Shown: positions 51,822 through 60,126 of the stretch, piece after piece
How the letters are laid out: each line of letters starts with the position of its first letter
How positions within the stretch are numbered: the stretch's first letter is position 1
From: Streptomyces vilmorinianum
GTDB taxonomy: Bacteria > Actinomycetota > Actinomycetes > Streptomycetales > Streptomycetaceae
Length of the DNA stretch: 64,000 nucleotides
Direction: 5' to 3'
Assembly: GCF_005517195.1 (NCBI RefSeq)
Contig: NZ_CP040244.1
Span: 4,544,001-4,608,000, forward strand
The notes under the pieces: model-generated
Told to the model about the DNA's origin: nothing
The model's input: only the letters and a program-made list of their open reading frames with translations
Databases searched by the model: none
Position numbers and translations under genes: made by a program

Positions 51822-53569
51822 CGGTCGCCCGCGCGGATGTCGCCGGTCCGCAGGTCCTCGGCGCGCAGCGAGCGCAGGGCGACGGTGTCGGAGCCGTCGC
51901 CGAGGGTGATCTCCTCGGGCTCGGCGGCGAACTCCTCGCTCCCGGAGGGCGCGGCGGGCGACGCGGGGGGCCCGGGCGGCTCGTGGCGACCCCGGCCGCC
52001 GGACCCTCGGCGGCCTCCCGGCTGCTTGACGGCGCGGCGGCGCCGGCCCGGGGTGTGCACGACGGCACCGAGGACCGTTCCGCCCGCGCCCGCGATGAGT
52101 TCGCGGATGCGCTGGAGGTCCGTACGGTGGACGCTGCGCGGGTCGCAGACCACGAGGACGCCGTCGACGCGGTCGACGAGGGCGAGCGCGTCCGCGTAGT
52201 TGAGGACGGGCGGGGCGAGGACGACGACGGTGGCGTTGGGCGAGTCGGCCTCGGCGATGAGGCGGGAGACCCTGGGCGCGGTCAGGGCGCGTGCGACGTT
52301 GCGCACCCGCTCGCCCGGCACCAGGCCGAAGGATCCCGACTCACCCGCGTCGACGGAGAGTTGGCGCCTGCTGGGCCAGCCGTTCTCGTCCGCCTCCACC
52401 GGGCTGCTCCACCGGGGCGCGGCCGCCGCGTGGGCGCGCAGCCGCCCGGCGAGCGTGGGGGTGCGCAGGTCCGCCTCGATGAGCAGCACGTCCTTGCCGG
52501 TCTCGGCGAAGGAGGCGGCCAGGTGGGAGGCGACGGCCACGGCCGCCTCGTTGGAGCCGCGCGGGGCGACGACGAGAAGCCGCCTGCGGTCGGCGAACCG
52601 CTGGTCGTAGGCGAGCCGGAAGGCGACCGAGCGGTACTCCTCGGCGACGCGGGCGTCGGTGTGGTCGTCGGCGAGCAGGACGTCGGTGGCGCCGCGCGGC
52701 AGGGTGCCGAGGACGGGGGCGCGCACGGCGCGGGCGACGTCGCCGGAGGAGCGCGGCGCGGGGTCGAAGACGAGCCGGACCCAGGCGGCGAGCAGGCCGA
52801 GGGCCACGCCGACGAGGGCGCCGAGGCCGAGGCTCATGGGGAGCCCGGGGCCGTCGGAGTAGCCGGGGGCGGTGGCGGTGCGGATGACGGTGCCGGCCGA
52901 CATGTCGAGGGACTTGAGCTGGCTGATCCGGGCGTCGAGTTCGTTGATGCGGTTGAGCAGGTTGGTCTTGACGCCGTACTCGGCGTCGCGGGCCGCCCCG
53001 TCGGGCATCCGGTCGACTTCCTTGGTCTTCTGGTCGTGCTTCCTCGCGACCTCGTCGAGCTGCTTCTGCTGGCCTTCCAGCATGGTGGCCCGTACGTCGG
53101 TCCACTGCTTCCTGCGCAGGTCGAGGTAGGCCTGGGTGACCGCGTTGGCCCGGTCGGCGGCGGCCTGGGGCGAGTCGGCGGTGTAGGTGAACTGGAGGAC
53201 CTGGCTCTGGGGCGGGTTGGTGACCTGGAGGTCCTTCTGGAGCTTGCCGACGGTGCCGGTCCAGCCGAGCTTCCTGGCGGCCTGCTCGGCGACGCTGGTG
53301 CTGAGCGCGGTCTGCCGCTCGGAGCCCATGTTGAGCGTCTTGTCCTGCGAAATGCTGGGGTTGAAGGGGTCGTTGACGGGGGCGCGCAGGACGACCTGGC
53401 TGGTGGCGACGTACGTGTCCGCGTTGGACATCCCGAACCAGACGCCGCCGAGCAGGCCGATCCCGATGCCGGCGCCGATGATCACGCGGTAGCGCAGGAG
53501 CTGGCGGAACTGGTCGCGCAGCAGCTCCGGTTCGTCGTCCTCCACCGCGGAGACGTGCGTGTGTGTCAC
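51818..53569 (-). CDS. Wzz-like chain-length protein with a degenerate BY-kinase domain
   Basis: A 583-residue protein. Two membrane helices (about 27-46 and 245-267) bracket a Wzz periplasmic domain (DTYVATSQVVLRAPVNDPF, coiled RKQWTDVRATMLEGQQKQLDEV, then the Pro-rich GLPMSLGLGALVG). The cytosolic part has the BY-kinase fold: residue 330-341 reads VVAPRGSNEAAV where Walker A should have GEGKST, while Walker A' is partly kept (VLLIEADLRTP). The Tyr-rich tail is absent; the C-terminus is Arg/Gly/Pro-rich. It probably controls chain length without kinase activity. Confidence 0.85.
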   Translation of the reverse strand: MTHTHVSAVEDDEPELLRDQFRQLLRYRVIIGAGIGIGLLGGVWFGMSNADTYVATSQVVLRAPVNDPFNPSISQDKTLNMGSERQTALSTSVAEQAARKLGWTGTVGKLQKDLQVTNPPQSQVLQFTYTADSPQAAADRANAVTQAYLDLRRKQWTDVRATMLEGQQKQLDEVARKHDQKTKEVDRMPDGAARDAEYGVKTNLLNRINELDARISQLKSLDMSAGTVIRTATAPGYSDGPGLPMSLGLGALVGVALGLLAAWVRLVFDPAPRSSGDVARAVRAPVLGTLPRGATDVLLADDHTDARVAEEYRSVAFRLAYDQRFADRRRLLVVAPRGSNEAAVAVASHLAASFAETGKDVLLIEADLRTPTLAGRLRAHAAAAPRWSSPVEADENGWPSRRQLSVDAGESGSFGLVPGERVRNVARALTAPRVSRLIAEADSPNATVVVLAPPVLNYADALALVDRVDGVLVVCDPRSVHRTDLQRIRELIAGAGGTVLGAVVHTPGRRRRAVKQPGGRRGSGGRGRHEPPGPPASPAAPSGSEEFAAEPEEITLGDGSDTVALRSLRAEDLRTGDIRAGDR

Positions 53570-54834
53570 GTGCTCGGACCCCCCAGAGCCTCGTCGATCA
53601 GTGCGTCGATCCGGGCGAGTCCGGCCGCCCGGGTCAGATGGGCCTCGACGTGCCGGGGCCCCTGGGCGCCGAGCGCGTCGGCGGCCGCCGGATCGTCGCC
53701 GAGTCTACGGATCTCGGTGAGCAGCGCGTCGGGGTCTTCCGGCGGTACGAGGACGCCGGCGCCCGAGCGCCGCACTTCGAGGGCGGTGCCGCCCTCGGCG
53801 GCGACGGAGGCGACGACCGGGCGGCCGGCGGCGAAGTACGAGGTCAGCTTGGACGGCACGCTCATGTCGAGGACCGAGGCCCGCTGGGTGACGGCGAGGA
53901 CGTCCGCCGCGGCGAGGGTGTCGGGGAACTCGTCGTCGCCGACGGGCTCCATGAAGTCCAGGTTGGGGATACCCGTCCCCAACTCCCGTAGATGTGCGCG
54001 CTGGTTGCCGTCGCCGAGGAGCACGATCCGGATCTTGGGGTCGCGCCGGGCCGCCTCGACCAGGACCTCGAGTCCCTGCTTGAGTCCCATGTTCCCCGAG
54101 TGCAGGACGACGGTCTCGCCCTCGCCCCAGCCGAGCCGCGCGCGGGTCTCGGCGCGGGGCGCCGAAGGGCTCGGTACGTGGGACCAGTTGGGGACGAGCC
54201 GGATGCGGCCGCGGTCGACGCCCATGGCGGCGACCTTGTCGACGAAGGTCTCGTGGATGACGCCGACGAGCGCGGCTCTGCGCAGGGCGTACGTCTCTGC
54301 GCGGGCGGCGAGCGCGGCGGCGCGGTCCCCGCCGCGGATGCCGCTCTGCGCGGCCGCGGCGCCCATCAGGTCCTGGACGACGGGGACGTAGGGAACGCTC
54401 CAACGGGCGGCGAGGCGGGCGCCGATGATGCCGCCGGCGAGGCTGGGCATCTGGGCGAGGACGGCGTGGGGCCGGGCCATGGAGGGCGGTGCGACGAGGC
54501 CGTGGGCGAGCACGCTCGCCTCGAACGCGGCGCGCTTGAGGGCGGTTTGGCGGGGCGGCACGGTGTGGCGTCTGCGGTGCACGACGACTCCGGCGCGCTC
54601 CTCGGTGCGGCGCCAGACCTTCGCGTAGGCCGGGTCGAGGGACCAGGAGGGGTAGTGCGGCATGCCGGCGAGGACATGGGTCTCGTGGCCGCGCGCCGCC
54701 CAGTGTTCGGCGATCTGGGTCGCGTAGGGGCCTATTCCGGCGTGTTCCGGCGCGTAGTTGGTGGACACCATCAGCAGGCGCCGCCGTATGACCGCCGTAC
54801 CGTTGCCGCCGTCCCCTGCCGCCACTTCTCCCAC
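53566..54834 (-). CDS. WcaI-like glycosyltransferase family 4
   Basis: A 422-residue GT-B enzyme from a GTG at 54834 with GGGGAGAGGG upstream (a GTG at 54873 is also possible). It starts LLMVSTNYAPEHAGIGPYA and has HSGNMGLKQGLEVLVEAA and MSVPSKLTSYFAAGRPVVASV, features of the WcaI/fucosyltransferase-like branch. It overlaps the Wzz-like gene by four bases and heads the unit GT-Wzz-Wzx. Confidence 0.88.
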   Translation of the reverse strand: MGEVAAGDGGNGTAVIRRRLLMVSTNYAPEHAGIGPYATQIAEHWAARGHETHVLAGMPHYPSWSLDPAYAKVWRRTEERAGVVVHRRRHTVPPRQTALKRAAFEASVLAHGLVAPPSMARPHAVLAQMPSLAGGIIGARLAARWSVPYVPVVQDLMGAAAAQSGIRGGDRAAALAARAETYALRRAALVGVIHETFVDKVAAMGVDRGRIRLVPNWSHVPSPSAPRAETRARLGWGEGETVVLHSGNMGLKQGLEVLVEAARRDPKIRIVLLGDGNQRAHLRELGTGIPNLDFMEPVGDDEFPDTLAAADVLAVTQRASVLDMSVPSKLTSYFAAGRPVVASVAAEGGTALEVRRSGAGVLVPPEDPDALLTEIRRLGDDPAAADALGAQGPRHVEAHLTRAAGLARIDALIDEALGGPST

Positions 54835-54968
54835 GCGACCGTCCCTCTCCCCCGTACGTGACCCCGCCCTCACCCTAGTCGTTCACCCCTTCTCAACGGA
54901 ACGTGCACGCTATCGTCGGAAACTCCTTCGCGCTGGGGAGCGCGAACGCACCTGGGGGGTTTCAACTC

Positions 54969-55442
54969 ATGACCGCAGGAAGGCCGTACCGGGTCGGCTA
55001 TGCGCCGGGAGCCTACGACCTCTTTCACATCGGGCATCTCAACATCCTTCGGCACGCCCGCAGTCAGTGCGACTACCTGGTGGCGGGTGTGGTCTCCGAC
55101 GAGATGGCGGAGCTCGCCAAGGGCCGCCTCCCGGTGATTCCGCTGGTCGAGCGGCTGGAGATCGTGCGCAACGTGAAGTACGTCGACGCGGCCTTCGTGG
55201 AGACCGTGCCGGACAAGCTGGAGACCTGGAAGCAGGTCCGGTTCGACGTGCTGTTCAAGGGGGACGACTGGCGGGGGACGCCCAAGGGGGACCGGCTGGA
55301 GCGGGACTTCGCGGGGGTAGGGGTCGAGATCGTCTACTTCCCGTACACCGTGCACACCTCCAGTACCCAACTCCGGCGTGCGCTCGACCTCCTGACACAG
55401 GAGGCCGAGCCGAGGTCCGGGGTCAGCGACGGACTGCGCTGA
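54969..55442 (+). CDS. Cytidylyltransferase-like nucleotidyltransferase (TagD/GCT family)
   Basis: A 157-residue protein with the nucleotide-binding signature GAYDLFHIGHLNILRHA and a C-terminal TSSTQLR, close to the ISTTxI motif of glycerol-3-phosphate cytidylyltransferases. It should activate a small phosphorylated alcohol or sugar as a CDP or related derivative. The leader CCTGGGGGGTTTC lies 5-17 bases before the ATG. Its 3' end overlaps the convergent CDP-alcohol phosphotransferase gene by 20 bp, which suggests the product feeds that enzyme. Confidence 0.88.
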   Translation: MTAGRPYRVGYAPGAYDLFHIGHLNILRHARSQCDYLVAGVVSDEMAELAKGRLPVIPLVERLEIVRNVKYVDAAFVETVPDKLETWKQVRFDVLFKGDDWRGTPKGDRLERDFAGVGVEIVYFPYTVHTSSTQLRRALDLLTQEAEPRSGVSDGLR

Positions 55443-56145
55443 GTTCGCGGAACCACTTGGTGAGGAAGGCCAGGAGGAACAGCGCGCTCGCGGCGCCGAG
55501 CGCGCTGTAGGCCCAGCGGAACGCGGAGCCGCCGCCGTACAGCAGGAAGACCAGGCAGAAGACACCGTGGTCGACGGGGAGCAGGGCCACCGCGCGCAGG
55601 GTGGAGGGCGTGGGGGCCGGGGTGCCAGGGGCCGGTCGGGGCTTGAGCTTCTCGGTGAGGAGCCCGCCGAAGAAGGTGACGACGGCGGCGAGCTGGAATC
55701 CGAGGGGGACGAGGAGCCAGCCGTCCGTGGCCGTGCCGAAGTGCCCCGGGTGCCGGTAGAAGGCGATCAGGACGGCGATGTGCAGGGCGGTGATCTTCGC
55801 GCAGTCCACGACGTGGTCGAGCCACTCCCCCGCCGGGCTGCCGCCGCCGCGCAGGCGGGCGAGCTGACCGTCGGCGGAGTCGAAGGCGAAGCCGACGGCG
55901 AGTCCGAGCCAGATCAGCAGACCGAGCGTCCAGGACGGCGTTCCGAGGGCCGCCCCCGCGACGGCGGCGAAGCTGAACGCCGCGCTGATCACTGTTACTT
56001 GATTGGGTGTCAGCCCGGCGGCGTACGAGCCGGCCGCGAGGTAGCGCCCCACGGGGCGGTTGACGAAGCGGGAGTAGAGCGAGACTCCCTTCGCGGACTT
56101 CTGGGCGGACCTCAGCTCGTTCAGCGCGGTCGCGATCGTTCCCAC
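55423..56145 (-). CDS. CDP-alcohol phosphotransferase
   Basis: A 240-residue membrane enzyme with about six hydrophobic segments. The signature D-x2-D-G-x2-A-R-x8-G-x3-D-x3-D is exact (FDSADGQLARLRGGG, then GEWLDHVVD). The GTG at 56145 is chosen because it follows CCGGGGGGGTTC, the leader found at other genes of the locus; an ATG at 56181 would add 12 residues. It transfers a phosphoalcohol from a CDP donor, probably made with the adjacent cytidylyltransferase. Confidence 0.9.
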   Translation of the reverse strand: MGTIATALNELRSAQKSAKGVSLYSRFVNRPVGRYLAAGSYAAGLTPNQVTVISAAFSFAAVAGAALGTPSWTLGLLIWLGLAVGFAFDSADGQLARLRGGGSPAGEWLDHVVDCAKITALHIAVLIAFYRHPGHFGTATDGWLLVPLGFQLAAVVTFFGGLLTEKLKPRPAPGTPAPTPSTLRAVALLPVDHGVFCLVFLLYGGGSAFRWAYSALGAASALFLLAFLTKWFRELSAVRR

Positions 56146-56229
56146 GAACCCCCCCGGGTCATGATGCCGGACGCCGTACATCTGTACGTGATGCGCACAT
56201 CATGGCAGTAGCGGGGGGTCTGGGGTGAC

Positions 56230-57102
56230 TCAGCCGGCCACGCGCTCGATCCAGGCGGTGAGTTCGGCCACGACCTCGTCCCTGTTCGTCTCGTTGAGCA
56301 CCTCGTGCCGGGCGCCGTCGTAGGTGCGGTATGTGACGTCGGTGAGGCCGGCCGCGCGGTAGCGGGAGACCAGCAGGTCGGAGAGGGTGAGTCCGGCGTT
56401 GAGCGGGTCGCGGTCGCCGACGAGGACGTAGAGCGGGAGCGTCGCCGGGATGCCCTCGGGGGCGGCGAGCCTCGCGGCCGCGGCGCCCATGTCCGTCATC
56501 CCCCGGTCGTCGGCGGCGAATCCGCAGAGCGGGTCGGCGAGATAGGCGTCGACCTGCTTCTCGTCGCGGCTGAGCCAGTCGGCCTCGGTGCGGACCGGCT
56601 CGAAGGCGGCGTTGAAGGCGTCGAAGACACCCGCGTCCTCGATGCCCGACTCCTGGGCCCGCTGGGCGGCCTCCAGAAGTGCGACGACCAGCTGGTCGAC
56701 GGCGGTGGTGCCGGAGAGGGCGACGCCGTCGACGAGTTCGGCGTGGTCGAGGAGGAACTGCTGGGCGGCGAACGAGCCCATGCTGTGCCCGAACAGGATC
56801 ACCGGCGCGCCGGGGTGGCGTTCGCGAGCGGTCCGGGTGAGCGTGGCGAGGTCCTCGACGAGCAGGTTCCAGCCGTTGTCGCCGAGGTGACCGGGGCCCG
56901 CGTGCATGGACAGGCCGTGACCCCGGTGGTCGCCCGCGTACACGGCGAAACCGAGTCCGGCGAGGTGTTCGGCGAGCGGGGCGTAGCGGGCGGCGTGCTC
57001 CCCCATGCCGTGGGAGATCTGGACGACACCGCGGGGCTGCCCCGCGGGAAGCCACTCGTGGACGTGGATCTCGACACCGTCCTGCGAGGTGAAGGTGAAC
57101 AT
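56230..57102 (-). CDS. Lysophospholipase/monoacylglycerol-lipase-like hydrolase
   Basis: A 290-residue alpha/beta hydrolase (PldB/Hydrolase_4). The nucleophile elbow is FGHSMGSFAA, the oxyanion region QISHGMGEHAARYAPLA, and the Asp and His of the triad are in VGDRDPLN and DGARHEVLNE. The ATG at 57102 has AGGAG about seven bases upstream, unlike longer frames. No signal peptide. It lies alone after the polysaccharide locus. Confidence 0.9.
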   Translation of the reverse strand: MFTFTSQDGVEIHVHEWLPAGQPRGVVQISHGMGEHAARYAPLAEHLAGLGFAVYAGDHRGHGLSMHAGPGHLGDNGWNLLVEDLATLTRTARERHPGAPVILFGHSMGSFAAQQFLLDHAELVDGVALSGTTAVDQLVVALLEAAQRAQESGIEDAGVFDAFNAAFEPVRTEADWLSRDEKQVDAYLADPLCGFAADDRGMTDMGAAAARLAAPEGIPATLPLYVLVGDRDPLNAGLTLSDLLVSRYRAAGLTDVTYRTYDGARHEVLNETNRDEVVAELTAWIERVAG

Positions 57103-57246
57103 CGTCGACTCCTGCGGCCGGGCCCGCGGTCCCGACCCGAGGGCATCGGCCGCCACCGTAACGACGGTCGGCATTGCCGAACAGCGGAGGGGGTGGTGAT
57201 CCGGGTCTCACCGGGGGCGGCCATGGCGGGGCCGCCCCCGGGGGGT

Positions 57247-57945
57247 CTACGCGTCCACCGGGTCGGCGTGACGGTTCTCCTTGAGGGTGATCCGGCCCTT
57301 GCGGATGGTCGCCAGGCGCGGGGCGCGGCGGGCGATGGCGCTGTCGTGGGTGACCATCACGAAGGTCAGCCCATGCTCCTTCCACAGGCCTTCGAGCAAC
57401 TCCACGATCTCGTCGCGCATCGACTCGTCGAGGTTGCCGGTCGGCTCGTCGGCGAGGAGTACCTTGGGCCGCTTCACCAGGGCGCGCGCGATCGCGACGC
57501 GCTGCTGCTGGCCGCCGGAGAGCTCCGAGGGCAGGTGCCCGCGCCGCTCGCCGAGGCCGACGGACTCCAGCGCCTCGGCGGCGCGCGAACGGCGCTCGGC
57601 GGCCTTCACGCCGAGCGGCACGAGCGCGGTCTCCACGTTCTCCTGGGCGGTGAGCGTGGGGATGAGGTTGAAGCTCTGGAAGACGAAGCCGATGTTCTGG
57701 CTGCGTACGGTCGTCAGCCTGCTCTCCGAGAGTTTCGCCAGGTCGACGCCGTCGAGCATGACGCTGCCCGAGGTGGGCCGGTCCAGGCCGCCGAGCATCT
57801 GCAGCAGCGTGGACTTGCCGCCGCCGGTGGGGCCTTGGATGACCAGACGGTCGCCCTGGCTGAGGGTGAGGTCGATCCCGGCGAGCGCGTCGACTCTCTC
57901 CTGGCCCCTGCGGTACTGCTTGGTGACGCCGGTGAGTTCGTACAT
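57247..57945 (-). CDS. MacB/LolD-type ABC transporter ATPase
   Basis: A 232-residue ATPase with Walker A GPTGGGKST, Q-loop FVFQSFNLIPTL, signature LSGGQQQRVAIARAL, Walker B VLLADEPTGNLD and H-loop MVTHDSAIAR. It lies 37 nt downstream of its permease gene. This family drives export of peptides, drugs or lipoproteins rather than import. Confidence 0.93.
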   Translation of the reverse strand: MYELTGVTKQYRRGQERVDALAGIDLTLSQGDRLVIQGPTGGGKSTLLQMLGGLDRPTSGSVMLDGVDLAKLSESRLTTVRSQNIGFVFQSFNLIPTLTAQENVETALVPLGVKAAERRSRAAEALESVGLGERRGHLPSELSGGQQQRVAIARALVKRPKVLLADEPTGNLDESMRDEIVELLEGLWKEHGLTFVMVTHDSAIARRAPRLATIRKGRITLKENRHADPVDA

Positions 57946-57982
57946 GGGGGTGCAACTCCTGTGGTACGGGAAGGGGTTCGGG

Positions 57983-59473
57983 TTACTCGACGCGGCGCAG
58001 CGCGTCCGCCGGGCGCAGGCGCGAGGCGCGCCAGGCGCCGAAGCCACCGGCGACGAGCCCGCCGCCGAGGGCGAGGACCACGGCGAGGCCGACGGTGGTC
58101 ACGCTCACGGGCGCGGTCAGGGCGATGTCCAGGGAGTTGCCGCCGGCGCCGCCCGTGCGGACGGAGGCCAGGCCGGGTCCCCCGAGCATCCGGCCGCCGC
58201 CGGGGCCGCCGCCCGTCAGGGCGCCGGCGCCGAGTTCGGCGGTGAGGGTGGGGCTGATGGCGGTCACGAGGTAGGCGCCGCCGAGGCCCACGGCGATGCC
58301 GAGCGCGCCGCCGATCACGCCGTTGACGAGTGCCTCGCCCATGACCTGCCGGGTGACCCGGCCGCTCTTCCAGCCCAGCGCCTTGAGCGTGCCGAACTCG
58401 CGCACGCGGCGGCTGACCGCGGAGGAGGTGAGCAGCCCGGCGACGAGGACGGCCGCGACGAGGACGGCGTACGAGAGCCACTTGCCCACGTTGGTGGCGA
58501 GGTTGGCGGCCGTGTCGAGCGAGCCGGAGACGGTCTCGGCGAGATCGGCGGAGGTGGTGACCGTGGTGCCGGCGACGTTCTTCTGGATGGCGCTCTTGAC
58601 GCTCTCGATCCTGGTCGAGTCGGCGGCCTTCACATAGACGGTGGTGATCTTGTCCTTGGAGTCGGACAGGGTCTGCGCCTGCTTCAGCGGGAGATAGACC
58701 TGCGCGGCGGGCTGCCCGCTGTCGGCGGTGGCGATGCCGATGATCTCGAACGTCACGCCCTTGACCGTGAGGGTCTTGCCGACGGCGAGGCCCTCCTGCT
58801 TGGCGTAGGCGCTGTCCACGACGACGACCTTGGCGTCGGTCTCGGAGGTCGTGAAGGTGCGGCCCTGGGTGATGGCCGAGGTCGTGAGGGGGCCGAGGTC
58901 GGGGGCGGTGACGTCGGTGCCGTAGAGCGTGAAGGAGTTGACGTCGAACGCGGCGCCACCGCCGGTGACGGTGTCACTCTTGCCGGAGCCGGAACCGGAA
59001 CCGGAGCCGCCACCCGGGCCACCGGGCTGGGCGGGCGCGGCCTGGCCGCGCTGGATCTCGCCGCGCTTGAACTCGCCGTCGATCTTGAGGTTGGTGAGGC
59101 TGAGGCCGCCGACGGCCTGGGCGACGCCGTCCTGCTCGGCGACGGTGGTGACGGTGGACGCGGGCAGGGTCTGGAAGCCCTGGACCATCAGTCGGTCGCT
59201 GCTCTGCTCCTCACCGTCCCCCTTGGCGTCGAACTCGAACCGGGGCCGCTGTGCCTGCTCGCCCGCCTTGGGTTCCTCACGGGCCTTGGTGACGGTGAGA
59301 TCGGTGCCGAGGCCGTAGAGGGACTCGAGGACCTGCGTCTGTGCCTGCTTCATGCCGGAGGCCACGGAGTTGACGACGATGACCAGCGCGATCCCGAGCG
59401 CGAGCCCGGAGGCGACGACGAGCGCCGCCTTTCTGCGACGGCGCAGCTCGCGCCGGAGGTAGGTGAAGAACAT
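57983..59473 (-). CDS. MacB/FtsX-type ABC transporter permease
   Basis: A 496-residue permease with one N-terminal membrane helix (ALVVASGLALGIALVIVV), a large outer domain of about 290 residues including a Gly/Ser-rich linker, and three C-terminal helices (from LSYAVLVAAVLVAGLLTS). The ATG at 59473 has no ribosome site; TAACTT lies 11 bases upstream, so the transcript may be leaderless. Forms one transporter with the ATPase downstream. Confidence 0.92.
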   Translation of the reverse strand: MFFTYLRRELRRRRKAALVVASGLALGIALVIVVNSVASGMKQAQTQVLESLYGLGTDLTVTKAREEPKAGEQAQRPRFEFDAKGDGEEQSSDRLMVQGFQTLPASTVTTVAEQDGVAQAVGGLSLTNLKIDGEFKRGEIQRGQAAPAQPGGPGGGSGSGSGSGKSDTVTGGGAAFDVNSFTLYGTDVTAPDLGPLTTSAITQGRTFTTSETDAKVVVVDSAYAKQEGLAVGKTLTVKGVTFEIIGIATADSGQPAAQVYLPLKQAQTLSDSKDKITTVYVKAADSTRIESVKSAIQKNVAGTTVTTSADLAETVSGSLDTAANLATNVGKWLSYAVLVAAVLVAGLLTSSAVSRRVREFGTLKALGWKSGRVTRQVMGEALVNGVIGGALGIAVGLGGAYLVTAISPTLTAELGAGALTGGGPGGGRMLGGPGLASVRTGGAGGNSLDIALTAPVSVTTVGLAVVLALGGGLVAGGFGAWRASRLRPADALRRVE

Positions 59474-60126
59474 GGGCGCGAAGTTAGGCGCGCGTGGTGA
59501 TGGCCGGATAAGGCCCACGTGAGAGTGGGATGAGAGTCCGGGAGGCCGGGTGACGGAGCGTCTGGGGTGGGGGCGCAGAGGCGGTGTTCCTGGCTCGGCG
59601 ACGGCACCGCGGGCGCGGGCTCGATGGCCGCGGCTCGCGACGGCGGCCAGGCGCGGCCGCGCTGGGGGCTGCTGACGCGGACGACGGCCAGGCGCGGCGG
59701 CTCCAAGCGGTGGCGACTCGGCGGCTGACTTGACGGCGCCAAGGCAACGGCCTGCTCGGCAACCGCACCGCGGGTCGGTCGCCGACGCTCGGCGGCGCCG
59801 GCAGGGCGGGGCCGGCGCGGCGCTGCTGACTCGGGCCAGGCGCAGCCGCTCGGCGGCTGCAAGCGGCAGCCGGTCGCTCGGCGGGGTGGCAGGGCACAGC
59901 CGGTCGGCACTGCTGACTCGGCGCTGCTGACTCGGCAGCGGCCAGGCTCAGCCGGCTCGGCGACTGCAAGCGGCAGCCGGTCGCTCGGCGAGGTGGCAGG
60001 GCACAGCCGGTCGGCACTGCTGACTCAGTGGGGCCAAGCGCGGCCGGCTCGGCAGCCGGTCGCTCGGCGCGGCCGGTCGGTGGCCGCAAGTCGGGGGCGG
60101 TGGCTCGGGCGCCTGCCGGTGGGGGC
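59474..60126. other. Repeat-rich non-coding region
   Basis: A 653-bp gap of degenerate GC-rich repeats (GCTGCTGACTCGG, GGCAGCCGGTCGCTCGGCG and variants). Frames here are Arg/Pro/Ser-rich and none looks like a gene. The region upstream of the permease (59474-59540) should hold its promoter. Confidence 0.7.
59820..60033. repeat. Two tandem copies of a ~107-bp unit
   Basis: Copies at about 59820-59926 and 59927-60033 share long identical blocks, for example CTGCAAGCGGCAGCCGGTCG at 59857 and 59964, and GGTGGCAGGGCACAGCCGG. Flanking DNA on both sides holds shorter degenerate copies. Confidence 0.75.

Noticed and set aside
59820..60033. CRISPR or insertion-sequence remnant
   Set aside because: The copies are directly adjacent with no spacers; no transposase frame or terminal inverted repeats were found.
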